Shown here: positions 38,034-46,443 of the stretch, piece by piece
Position numbering within the stretch: the first letter of the stretch is position 1
Layout of the letters: the number at the start of each line of letters is the position of its first letter
NCBI GenBank assembly: GCA_005774545.1
Contig: VAUL01000007.1
Location: 32,320 to 96,319 of the forward strand
Length of the DNA: 64,000 nucleotides
Source: Deltaproteobacteria bacterium
Lineage (GTDB): Bacteria > Desulfobacterota > Desulfuromonadia > Desulfuromonadales > BM103
Direction of reading: 5' to 3'
Made by a program: the position numbers and the translations under genes
Notes under the pieces: model-generated
Told to the model about the DNA's origin: nothing
Seen by the model: only the letters and a program-made list of their open reading frames with translations
The model's database searches: none

Positions 38034-41000
38034 GCTCCCCCCCGCACAAATCATGGAAAGCGATCAATCCCGGAATGGCCTCAGACGCATCATTCACCGT
38101 GAGCATCCCTTCGTCACCGACAACAATCAGTAGCCTCTGTTGTCTACTCATCGCAACGCACAAACGATTTTCGAGCATGAGATGTCCGAATTTCCTGCGA
38201 AGGGTTTTGCCCCCCCCCGAAGGAAACTCATTGCTTCTTGTCATCGAAAGGATAACAACGTCGAATTCCTTGCCCTGGAACGCATCCACCGTTCCCACCC
38301 GCAATCTGTCCTTCAATTTCCCGTTGCTGTCCAGGAGTTCGCGCCATGCCGGAGCGACCGCAAACGAACCGTTGTCAAGTTGTTCAGTCAACCCGTTCAT
38401 GGAGAGAGCTTTGTTGATTTCATCGACCTGCGCTGAGTAAAAGCTGATGATCCCGACGGAAAGATCCGATCGCAGCTCCAGCATGCGCTTGGTTTCCTTG
38501 GCGATCCACCTGGCCTCGACTGGACGGAACTTGCTCTGCTTCCCCTTTTCGGAGCCGGCGCTGTAAGGGATGTTCACCCAAGCCGCAACGGCATCACGGT
38601 AACGCTCCAACCCATGCACAAAGTCAGAGGCAGGGCGTCCGGAGCGGAACGACTCCCCGTGTGGCTTGTAGAACGTGTCGCTGACAAAGTCGCCAAGGAT
38701 TGGGTGCATGCGGTACTGGACGTCAAGCGTGACAGTCCTCTTGATCCCATCGACTCTTTCCCTCTCGCGCATATCTTCAAAAAGGCGCCAGAACATACTC
38801 TTGCGCAGAGAGTCACGCGTCGCTTCCAGTACCGACTCCTCAAGCTGGAGTTCGACATCCGGTTCAAGAATGTGTGGGAGTTGCCTGTGGTCACCGACAA
38901 GAATGATCCTTCGCTCTGCACACGACAACGGGATCAGGAGATCGAGGGGGTTGGCTCGGGCCGCCTCGTCGACAACCACGTTTTCAAAAACGATGGAATT
39001 GGGCTCGGCTTCCCAGAGAGAGGCGCTCTCCCCCCCTTTAATGATCGACATGCGATAGCCAACAGCCTGCTGGCAGGTGGCGGCGAGAACGGCCGTGTAC
39101 TCTCTGATCGAGTCGCGCATAGACTCGCTGTCGTTTTCCAAATCGTCGAGGTATTCGGAGAGGACGACCTCTTCCCCACCGGCGGTCTGCCGCGCTCGCT
39201 GGTACAACGCCTCAACGGCTTCCACGAGAAGTGCTTGGACATCGTCATTGACTAAGCGGACCCCGAGGGGGCGTTGGTCCCCCTGCAATCGATCGAGAAG
39301 CACGCCCTTGAGTTGTTCCAGTTCCTGCAGAAATGGGGGAGGGGCATCGGGATCGGGCCATTCCGCAGCCCTCTCCAGCAGCGCGCGCTCCTGCTCATCG
39401 AGCTGGCCGTTGCTATCGATTCGGCTGAGAACCCGATAGGCACTTTGAGGACCGTCATCCCCAAACGTTGTTGGCTCGACCCGCAGGCCGCGTACGGCCT
39501 TCATTGCGAAGTCGGTGTCTTCGGCTGCAAGCCCCCCTTTTAATAGATGCCCTTTCTGAAGCTGCAGTTGAAGGGTAAGAAAACGGTCCTTCAGCTCCGC
39601 CTGGAAATGATCACCTCCCTCACTCCTGACGGAAGCCAGGGCTTGGATCGCATCCTCCATCCCGGTCGGCGATCCAACGTATGCAGCCGCAATGTCCCTC
39701 ACCCGTTTGAGGGCCTCTGTCACCGGCCGTGTCGGGAATTGCGCCAAATCAGCGCGAACCGCGTCCACACGTTCTTTTCGCCAACGTTCGAAACCATCGT
39801 CCTCTGTATCTTGCCCGCGTCTCCGGCCAACCTTGATTGCCGGCAATCCGTAGACCACGGTTCTCTCTGCGGCATTTTCAACGGCATCATGCTGGTAGCT
39901 CGTCAATAGTGTCTGCCCGGAAATCCCCCTTGATTCTTCGGCTATCTCGGCAAGCCGAGACTGCAGGGCAGCAATGACCATGGTCTTGCCAGTACCTGGG
40001 GGGCCTTGAATCAAGGCTATATCAGGTGTGTTGATAGCTACTTTCAGCGCTTCTATCTGGCGTGCCGTCGGTTCGGCACCAAAGGCTGCCTTGACGGCTC
40101 CGGATAGCGGTTGCCAAGTTTTCCCTCGGCGTTCATGAATAGGTGCGCGTTCGATGATAAGGCCGAGTTCTGGCATCCTGCACTCTGCCGTAACGATGCT
40201 TCTCAGCGCGAGTTCCCGTCTCTTCAGACGCTTTCTGTCCCCACTGAGGCTCATGAAAATGGCACCGTCCCGGGGGGGGATGGTGTCATCGTCACCCCTA
40301 GAGGAGGACAGATCGATGGTCTTGGCATTCAGGTTGTAAGCGACAGGTTTCCCAACGAAAGCGACTCGGCTTTTCTTCACCTCTTCGCCGGCACCATCCC
40401 TACCCCCGGAAGAGTGAAGCTCCGAGGGAGGGGCTTCGGCGACCTCAAGACTGACATCCTCATTGTCGAAAATTGCACTCAACACAGTATCAACATTGGG
40501 GGCGTCTTTGAGGCTAAAACGCCAAATGCCTTCCCGCAACAGCTCCGGCTTCCCCTTGTAGGATAGCCAGCCAAGGGCGCGAGCACGCTTTAAAATGCTC
40601 TCCCTTTCGATATGGTTGTAATCACCCCACAGTTTGAGATAGCTGCCGGCGCCTGCAACCATTTGGTCCAGCATGCTCCTGGCGGTACCACGAAACTGTC
40701 CGGCCATGGTGAGGTCGCAAAAACGGATATTCCCTTGAACGAGGATCACCGGTCTGCGTTCTTCCAACCGGTCGGAGCGTTTGCTCTGGACGATGCGCGT
40801 GACGAGAAGCCGATTCTCCTTGGTGCGGCTAACATCGATGGAGATACCGACGCCGTGAAGACGAAATGCGGTTTTTTTCTCCCCCTGAAGGTCTGGGCTC
40901 CCGGTGAGCAAGGCCCTGATCAGCCCTCCGGGCTCGAACGGCACGAGCAAGACCCGCTCCGTGAGCCAATCGACAACGCCGGCGACATTGATAATCTTAT

Positions 41001-41382
41001 CTTCCCGCCTGCGCACGTCTTCTACGACTTTATCGTCGATTCCCAAGTCGACGGTTTCTGGCCACTCGTATCGCGCGGGGAACTCATGGATTTGTAGCGT
41101 TATCCGTCGTGTTTCCACCTTGGTGGGCAGCGCTGCAGCTACCCAGCAGATTCGCGGCAATCCTTTTGATCTCAACCGTCCGAGGGTCTCGTTGTCTCCC
41201 GGATTTTCCCCCGTTATGGAAATCGCATGATCACCGACTTTCATAAGCAGCTCATCAGTTGTTTCGTTGAAGAACAGGAAGACTTCCGTCTTGGGGCGAA
41301 CCTCTAGCCCAAACGCGTCCCCTCGGGCTGGCCGCACGCCAACCGCAGTCATCCCTCCATGTGGGACCTGATGAACGTTCAT
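38011..41382 (-). CDS. Superfamily 1 helicase (DNA2/NAM7-Upf1-like)
   Basis: 1123 residues. Walker A IQGPPGTGKT near residue 460, motif II VVVDEAARANP near 806, followed by VGDHRQLPH, and C-terminal motifs VGTVDAFQGKEFDVVILSMTRS and NRLCVAMSRQQ. This is the Upf1/Dna2-type SF1 helicase. About 450 residues before the ATPase are of unknown fold. The start ATG 41382 overlaps the kinase stop (ATGA). In CoCoNuT-like loci an SF1 helicase of this type accompanies the McrB-type ATPase. Confidence 0.85.
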   Translation of the reverse strand: MNVHQVPHGGMTAVGVRPARGDAFGLEVRPKTEVFLFFNETTDELLMKVGDHAISITGENPGDNETLGRLRSKGLPRICWVAAALPTKVETRRITLQIHEFPARYEWPETVDLGIDDKVVEDVRRREDKIINVAGVVDWLTERVLLVPFEPGGLIRALLTGSPDLQGEKKTAFRLHGVGISIDVSRTKENRLLVTRIVQSKRSDRLEERRPVILVQGNIRFCDLTMAGQFRGTARSMLDQMVAGAGSYLKLWGDYNHIERESILKRARALGWLSYKGKPELLREGIWRFSLKDAPNVDTVLSAIFDNEDVSLEVAEAPPSELHSSGGRDGAGEEVKKSRVAFVGKPVAYNLNAKTIDLSSSRGDDDTIPPRDGAIFMSLSGDRKRLKRRELALRSIVTAECRMPELGLIIERAPIHERRGKTWQPLSGAVKAAFGAEPTARQIEALKVAINTPDIALIQGPPGTGKTMVIAALQSRLAEIAEESRGISGQTLLTSYQHDAVENAAERTVVYGLPAIKVGRRRGQDTEDDGFERWRKERVDAVRADLAQFPTRPVTEALKRVRDIAAAYVGSPTGMEDAIQALASVRSEGGDHFQAELKDRFLTLQLQLQKGHLLKGGLAAEDTDFAMKAVRGLRVEPTTFGDDGPQSAYRVLSRIDSNGQLDEQERALLERAAEWPDPDAPPPFLQELEQLKGVLLDRLQGDQRPLGVRLVNDDVQALLVEAVEALYQRARQTAGGEEVVLSEYLDDLENDSESMRDSIREYTAVLAATCQQAVGYRMSIIKGGESASLWEAEPNSIVFENVVVDEAARANPLDLLIPLSCAERRIILVGDHRQLPHILEPDVELQLEESVLEATRDSLRKSMFWRLFEDMRERERVDGIKRTVTLDVQYRMHPILGDFVSDTFYKPHGESFRSGRPASDFVHGLERYRDAVAAWVNIPYSAGSEKGKQSKFRPVEARWIAKETKRMLELRSDLSVGIISFYSAQVDEINKALSMNGLTEQLDNGSFAVAPAWRELLDSNGKLKDRLRVGTVDAFQGKEFDVVILSMTRSNEFPSGGGKTLRRKFGHLMLENRLCVAMSRQQRLLIVVGDEGMLTVNDASEAIPGLIAFHDLCGGEHGIRLSA

Positions 41383-42776
41383 GACGGACCCCCAGGATGA
41401 AACTCGAACCGTACGACCCGATGCACTTCTGCCTTGTCGCCAAGATGTAAATAAAGTGAAGATTTCCTCGGTTCGAGCTTCGTCGTGACGGGTCGTAAGC
41501 CTAGATCCATCTGTTTGGTCCTGGATGCCGATATGAGGCAATAGCTCGCGCCATCTAGAGATTTTAGGGACAGAACGTCCCCTGACAGACTCAATTCGAC
41601 CAGCTCCCTACAATGAGACCCAGGAGTTGACCCGAAGGCCAAACGGCTATCGATGCGAAGGGGTACCTGCTCATCCATGATCGCGATCTCGGCGATAACA
41701 GGTTTCTTATCCGGACGCTCCAATACTTCCTTGCCCTCACCAAGAGAAGGGTCCCAGAGGTAAAAGATAATGCGGACAAATGTTGGCCGTTGGTGGTCGC
41801 ACCATGGGCAGTGCGCTTCGTTGTAGTAGTAGCTACCGCCGCAGCTTGGGCAATTCAAGGTGCGGTCGGCGGATGCGTGCAGTCGCTCAGCCCATTCGGC
41901 AATGCCCGGCCGCTTGGTTGGCTCGTTCAACCCCTCTTCGAAAGATCTGCGACACAGTTTTCTGAGTTCCGGCGACAACACCATTTCTCGCGGGATTCCG
42001 CTGTGGCAGCGGTTCAAGTTGTCACCCTCGTGCTCGATCCACGGGAGCTCCCCCAACAGGGCTTTTTCCTCCAGACAAGGCTCACCTTCCGTCACGTAAT
42101 CTCCAATCAGTGGGTGAGCCAAGGTGAGTGTTTGAAACGCCAAGACTGAAAATGCGTGTGCATCTGTCAGTGAGTTGACGCCCGAGAGCCCCTTCAGAAG
42201 TTCGGGGGCCCCATAACTCGGGGTGTAAATCGTCTGCGCGACCGGAGAAGAGGAGTAAGTAAGGTTGTCGGCATCGATAAAGGCGACTTCCTGTGCATCG
42301 ACAGACTCTGACACGAAGATGTTCGCCGGGGACGGATCACCGTAGACCAAGCCCTTGCTGTGGAGCTTGGCAAGTATGTCGGCCGATTTTGCCAGAAGTC
42401 GAAGACGCCTTTTGAGTCCACCCCCGGAAAAATACCATCTCACGAGGGACGGCGTACCCTTCGGGACAGCGGCCAGCGTCTTCAATGGCACCATCCCCGA
42501 CATCAACTCCATGACGTAGCCTAAATACGGGCTACGCAGAACTGCCAAAGGTTTGGCAATGGCAACATCCTGAAGGGGGAGGCGTTTGACAAACGTAATC
42601 TGATTTTTCAATCGCTCCCGCTGTGCCGAGGTCCTGTTTATGAGAATTTTGACGGCAAGTTTGCCCCCCTCGACTTCAAAAACAGTCCCCTGACCGCCAC
42701 TCTTTGGGGATGCGGTAGCGCTAAGGGGATAGCGGTGGCCATGTAAATCCACAACCTCTTTGGGCGCATTACTCAT
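41379..42776 (-). CDS. Protein kinase with zinc ribbon (TerY-P triad kinase)
   Basis: 465 residues. The glycine loop SGGQGTVFEV, the lysine in LAVKIL, the catalytic loop GLVYGDPSPANIF and the metal loop FIDADN define a kinase, in which HRD is replaced by YGD, as is usual in this family. After the kinase domain a zinc ribbon CPSCGG...CPWCDH (about residue 310) and a beta-rich C-terminal domain follow. It overlaps the PP2C gene by 8 bp and the helicase by 4 bp. A kinase, PP2C and VWA in a row is the TerY-P arrangement. Confidence 0.85.
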   Translation of the reverse strand: MSNAPKEVVDLHGHRYPLSATASPKSGGQGTVFEVEGGKLAVKILINRTSAQRERLKNQITFVKRLPLQDVAIAKPLAVLRSPYLGYVMELMSGMVPLKTLAAVPKGTPSLVRWYFSGGGLKRRLRLLAKSADILAKLHSKGLVYGDPSPANIFVSESVDAQEVAFIDADNLTYSSSPVAQTIYTPSYGAPELLKGLSGVNSLTDAHAFSVLAFQTLTLAHPLIGDYVTEGEPCLEEKALLGELPWIEHEGDNLNRCHSGIPREMVLSPELRKLCRRSFEEGLNEPTKRPGIAEWAERLHASADRTLNCPSCGGSYYYNEAHCPWCDHQRPTFVRIIFYLWDPSLGEGKEVLERPDKKPVIAEIAIMDEQVPLRIDSRLAFGSTPGSHCRELVELSLSGDVLSLKSLDGASYCLISASRTKQMDLGLRPVTTKLEPRKSSLYLHLGDKAEVHRVVRFEFHPGGPS

Positions 42777-43518
42777 GGCTCGCTGCACTCTCTTTCATCC
42801 ACAGAATGACCAAGGTTTTGTCGTCAATATGGTGAGGAGTTGGCCACTCCCTCAGTTCTCTCCTGAGCGAATGCCAGCGCTTTAAAGGAGGCATCGCGCC
42901 GAACTCCTCGAGCAGCCAAATTACAAAGTCATCGACCCTATCTGGTATCAAGTCATCAGAGATACCGTCTGTTGCCAAAAGAACGATTGCTTCTCCCGTG
43001 ACGCGAAAGTCCTGCAGGGTCCAATTGCTGACCTGGAGATTTTGCCCCAAAGCTCTTGTATTATTTGAAAAGTTGTCCCCGCGCTGGCCGTGAATCCATT
43101 CCGTGTCCTCGCCACCCCGCTTTATGACCGCCATTCCATCTCCCAACCCGCCAATCAGCAAATTGCCATCGGGGCGTTTCAGAGCGAACAAACAGGTAGC
43201 TTTGCTGGCGCCAGGCGGAAATGGCAATACAAGTCTCTGCCAGGTCGGCTCAATCTGCGTGATCAGTTCAGTTGGCGTGCCGCCCGAAAGTTTGCTCCAC
43301 TTTTTGACGGATTGAACAACAGCCTCGCACGCACACTTCGCACCGTGTCTTGCGTGAGGGCATGAACCTACTCCGTCACTGACGACGATCAGGTCGCCGA
43401 AAGCCCCCTTGGCTCTCATCCAGGCGTCTGCATTGGGCATGTGCCTGGCCCTGTGATAAGGCCCCGCCTCGGAGGCCCCGAATGCAAGGGTTTCCCCTCT
43501 GCTAGAAAACGTCTTCAT
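42769..43518 (-). CDS. PP2C-type protein phosphatase (TerY-P triad)
   Basis: 249 residues with the metal-binding motifs of PPM phosphatases: VVSDGVGS, GGLGDGMAV, LLATDGISDDL and DDKTLVIL. It presumably reverses the phosphorylation made by the adjacent kinase. It overlaps the VWA gene by 17 bp. It has no transmembrane segment and acts in the cytoplasm. Confidence 0.88.
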   Translation of the reverse strand: MKTFSSRGETLAFGASEAGPYHRARHMPNADAWMRAKGAFGDLIVVSDGVGSCPHARHGAKCACEAVVQSVKKWSKLSGGTPTELITQIEPTWQRLVLPFPPGASKATCLFALKRPDGNLLIGGLGDGMAVIKRGGEDTEWIHGQRGDNFSNNTRALGQNLQVSNWTLQDFRVTGEAIVLLATDGISDDLIPDRVDDFVIWLLEEFGAMPPLKRWHSLRRELREWPTPHHIDDKTLVILWMKESAASHE

Positions 43519-44164
43519 CGAAATCGATCGGGTCGCTCGGAATGAAGCTGTCGGGGTTTACGCTGCGTGAGCGCTCCGTCACGCTCATCGTGACCCACTT
43601 GAAAAACTTTTTGATCTGTCGAACATCTTGTGCAGAGAAGACCTTGCCGTTTGGATCCGCCAAAAAAGCTGAAAGCATTGTCATGTCGGCATCATCGCCG
43701 ATTCCCAAAGCAAAGCGGCTGGCCTTGGAACCACGCGGAGAGGACAAAAGGTCTTGCAACGGCTGTTGCCAGTCATCGGTAGGTTGACCGTCAGATACCA
43801 GGATCAAAGTCGGCGAGTAGGACCGGCTGGGTATCTGTTGCCGATCCTCGATCAACTGAAGAGCGGTATTAAGGGCCGCACCTAGAGGTGTAGCCCCGGC
43901 TGCAGTCATTCTTTGCCATGAGGTCTGTCCTGCAGGTGTCAGGGCTTGATGGAGTTGCCCCCCATTTTTGCCGAAAGTGATGGTGGCCACATGGATTTCT
44001 GCCCTGTGGTCATCCTCACTGGCAAATGTCCGCAGCATTTCCTCGATGGAGTCATTGAGCACGTCAATTTTGCCATTTGTGCTCATACTGCCACTGACGT
44101 CAGCAAGAAGGATCACAGGGAGTGGGCGAGCGGTGCCGACGACGAATTCCTTTAGTTTGCTCAT
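43502..44164 (-). CDS. VWA-domain protein, TerY-like
   Basis: 220 residues forming a single von Willebrand A domain. The MIDAS motif is intact: LADVSGSMS, Thr in AAGATPLG and Asp in VSDGQPTDD. TerY-like VWA proteins act with a kinase and phosphatase; the phosphorylated or metal-bound form probably gates complex assembly. The ATG at 44164 has GAGGA 7 nt upstream; 44170 is an alternative. It lies about 10 bp after the RtcR-like regulator. Confidence 0.88.
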   Translation of the reverse strand: MSKLKEFVVGTARPLPVILLADVSGSMSTNGKIDVLNDSIEEMLRTFASEDDHRAEIHVATITFGKNGGQLHQALTPAGQTSWQRMTAAGATPLGAALNTALQLIEDRQQIPSRSYSPTLILVSDGQPTDDWQQPLQDLLSSPRGSKASRFALGIGDDADMTMLSAFLADPNGKVFSAQDVRQIKKFFKWVTMSVTERSRSVNPDSFIPSDPIDFDEDVF

Positions 44165-44174
44165 GTTCATTTCC

Positions 44175-45827
44175 TCAGTTGAGTTGTCTGTCGAGCCAGT
44201 TTCTGATTGTTCGCTCAGTCACATCGCAGAGACTTTCTACTGGGACTCCGCGCGACTTCGCGATCCTCCGGATTTCTCCCGCCAGATATCGCCTGAACTC
44301 ACCTTCAATCTGGGCGCAATCGATGGCCCCCGCAGACTGCAGCACAAGGTCAAGCGGCTGCCGATCCGCAAAACAGCGCGCGACCCGCGGGGCGATCGCT
44401 TCCGTTTGTCTCTGTGTCGACGAGGAAAAATCGAGAGCTGATAACGCCTCGTCGATCGCCTGGTCGGGAGATAATCGGGTTTCCTCATCGCTGCGGGCAG
44501 CCAGGAAATGGTAAGCGACTTGATAAAGGGTTCGGAGATTGCCAGGGAGAGGATGCTGCTGCAAAAATCGCACAATCTTGTTGCTCTGCGCTTTACCGAT
44601 CGATCTCGATCTGTGCGGGACACCGGAACGCTGGGCCGCGTTCTCGTAGACCTGCTCCCAGAGCCAAGGGATATCCTCTGGTATGTCCCGGAGAGCTGGG
44701 AAGTGGAGAACGAACGTGCTGATCCGATCAAGGAAGTCGCGATCAAGACGGCTTTCCAAAATGTCCCAAGGGAGATTGGTGGCTGTCAATAAGCGAAAGT
44801 TGCTTTCCACAGGCTGGTTGTCACCAAGGGGGTAGTACCGTTTTTCCTCCAACGCCTTTATCAGGAGTCTCTGGACCTCCTTTGACACGTCACCGACTTC
44901 GTCCAGAAAGAGCGTATCGTTGTTGGCTTTAGAGAGAAGGCCTTCCTTTTTGAATTTAGCGTCCGTGAAGGAGCCCTTCGCATGGCCGAAGAGTTCTGAC
45001 CGCATGGTTTCGGGCGTATACTGGCCACAGGCCACGGCGGGCCACTCGGCCCCCTTGCCATTCTTGAACTGACTATGAAGTCTGATCCAGCTTCCCAAGG
45101 TGGTTTTCCCGGTGCCGCGTTCGCCCAGGATAAGGATCGGTACGTTCAATTTGGCATAACGGGCAGCTTTTTCATAAAGTGCGATGAGAGCCGCAGACCG
45201 AAAGAGCCGACGGTCCCATAGTATCTGTTGTTCTGAGGTTTCGACCTGTAATGGTCTGGTGGAAACGAATTTTTTGTAAAACGTATCGATACCGATTTCT
45301 ACGTTCCCAATTACCTGCCCATCTGGTCGCTCGCCTTTTCGATAGGATTTTACAAGTCGGAGCGGCGGAGCGATGAAACCCGTTTCCGCCATCAGTACCC
45401 AAATAGTGTGCATCGACGGGGTTCCGGGGCTCACATGGATAATGAGCTCGCGGTTTAGATACTGCTGGCGAAGCCGCGGAAGCTGATCTTCTAGAAACTC
45501 AAAGATGCTTTTGTGGTCGGTCGGATCGTCGGAATGCCAGCAGAGGGTTCGGGCCTTGATCCCACTGTCGCGTTTGCGAATTTCACCTATTGTTTCTTCA
45601 GCCGTCTGCTTCTCCTCAGTACGTCCTGAAGAATCCTGACGGTAGAGTAAAATCACGTCCTTGACGGTACCGCGCAGAGGCGACCCCTCGGAGAAAAGCA
45701 GGTTCAATGTGGGCCCCGGTATGGGGACTCCGTCAACGAGACGATAGCTCCTGGATTCGCGTTGCCTCTCAAACGGGTCATTGTTGAAGGCGGCCCATGA
45801 TATGAGGACGGCGTCTTTATTTGTCAC
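44175..45827 (-). CDS. RtcR-like regulator: CARF-type sensor, AAA+ and DNA-binding domain
   Basis: 550 residues. The N-terminal 190 residues have a Rossmann-like fold with the ligand loop SPGTPSM (133-139), as in CARF/RtcR sensors. The AAA+ domain has GERGTGKT (235-242) and LFLDE (306-310), as in sigma-54 activators, but the sigma-54 contact loop GAFTGA reads GSFTDA (285-290). A C-terminal helix-turn-helix (VTERTIRNWLDRQ) follows. RtcR senses RNA-end damage in E. coli. A sigma-54-like promoter lies just upstream of the preceding gene. Start GTG 45827 with GGAGG 10 nt upstream. Confidence 0.85.
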   Translation of the reverse strand: MTNKDAVLISWAAFNNDPFERQRESRSYRLVDGVPIPGPTLNLLFSEGSPLRGTVKDVILLYRQDSSGRTEEKQTAEETIGEIRKRDSGIKARTLCWHSDDPTDHKSIFEFLEDQLPRLRQQYLNRELIIHVSPGTPSMHTIWVLMAETGFIAPPLRLVKSYRKGERPDGQVIGNVEIGIDTFYKKFVSTRPLQVETSEQQILWDRRLFRSAALIALYEKAARYAKLNVPILILGERGTGKTTLGSWIRLHSQFKNGKGAEWPAVACGQYTPETMRSELFGHAKGSFTDAKFKKEGLLSKANNDTLFLDEVGDVSKEVQRLLIKALEEKRYYPLGDNQPVESNFRLLTATNLPWDILESRLDRDFLDRISTFVLHFPALRDIPEDIPWLWEQVYENAAQRSGVPHRSRSIGKAQSNKIVRFLQQHPLPGNLRTLYQVAYHFLAARSDEETRLSPDQAIDEALSALDFSSSTQRQTEAIAPRVARCFADRQPLDLVLQSAGAIDCAQIEGEFRRYLAGEIRRIAKSRGVPVESLCDVTERTIRNWLDRQLN

Positions 45828-45889
45828 TGGAAACAGGCCTCCACCGACAGAATGTCTTTGAATGACATCATAAAAACCAGTGGGAAAAT

Positions 45890-46255
45890 CTATGCTGCCG
45901 CATGACCATGAAAATAATCGTCGCTTTTATTGCTTTTCCGCCAGACTTTCCCATACCGGGGTTTCAGCCCACGGAAATTGTGATTACGATAGGCAGTGAG
46001 GACGGTGCCGGACTGGGAGCAAACCACGTGAATGCCCTCGCACCTTTCAAGATTAATCCCCAGGTCCCTTTGAAATTTAATTTCCTTGATCCCAACTACG
46101 TAAATAATTGCCCCCCGAATTTGGATCGCCCGCCCATAAGTAAGAACGTTGTCAATATCGCTACTGCGAATGTGTCTGTCACTCATCCTCTCCAAAGCAT
46201 GCTTAGTCAAAATCGCTTCGACGTCGCCCGACCACTCCGCATTGTGTCCTTGCAT
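45890..46255 (-). CDS. DUF4258 domain protein
   Basis: 121 residues with the DUF4258 pattern: TKHALERMSDRHI, DIDNVLTYGR, and a C-terminal VVCSQSGTVLTAYRNHNFRGLK. The fold is related to small RNase/toxin-type proteins (BrnT-like); whether it is active is unknown. It is the first gene of the sigma-54 unit, with GGAGGT 5 nt before the ATG, and lies 62 bp before the RtcR-like gene. It could be the primary RNA-end producer that the regulator senses; this is a guess. Confidence 0.75.
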   Translation of the reverse strand: MQGHNAEWSGDVEAILTKHALERMSDRHIRSSDIDNVLTYGRAIQIRGAIIYVVGIKEIKFQRDLGINLERCEGIHVVCSQSGTVLTAYRNHNFRGLKPRYGKVWRKSNKSDDYFHGHAAA

Positions 46256-46291
46256 GGTTCACCTCCGTGGATGGATGTTGACCATTAATTT

Positions 46292-46309
46292 TGCCAACAG
46301 CATGCCAAG
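46292..46309 (-). promoter_or_regulatory. Sigma-54-type promoter of the RtcR/TerY-P/McrB operon
   Basis: CTTGGCATGCTGTTGGCA on the minus strand matches the -24/-12 consensus TGGCACG-N4-TTGCW: GG and GC are spaced ten bases apart and 10 of the more conserved bases agree. The start point would be near 46281, giving a 26-base leader with the ribosome site of the DUF4258 gene. Upstream, GATATAATATC (near 46377) is a possible sigma-70 -10 element or activator site. Confidence 0.6.
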
Positions 46310-46443
46310 AGGATCGAAAAAAATTAATTCATAAATATCGACATGTTAGATATGCATGAAGAGATCGGTCACGATATTATATCAAAGTTTTCGGAAAAAT
46401 AATTCCACTATAATGAATTTTATTTCCGCAATGCGTTGCGTTG

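Noticed and set aside
44064..44441. Plus-strand frames opposite the VWA and RtcR-like genes
   Set aside because: They lack ribosome sites and lie opposite genes with intact catalytic motifs.
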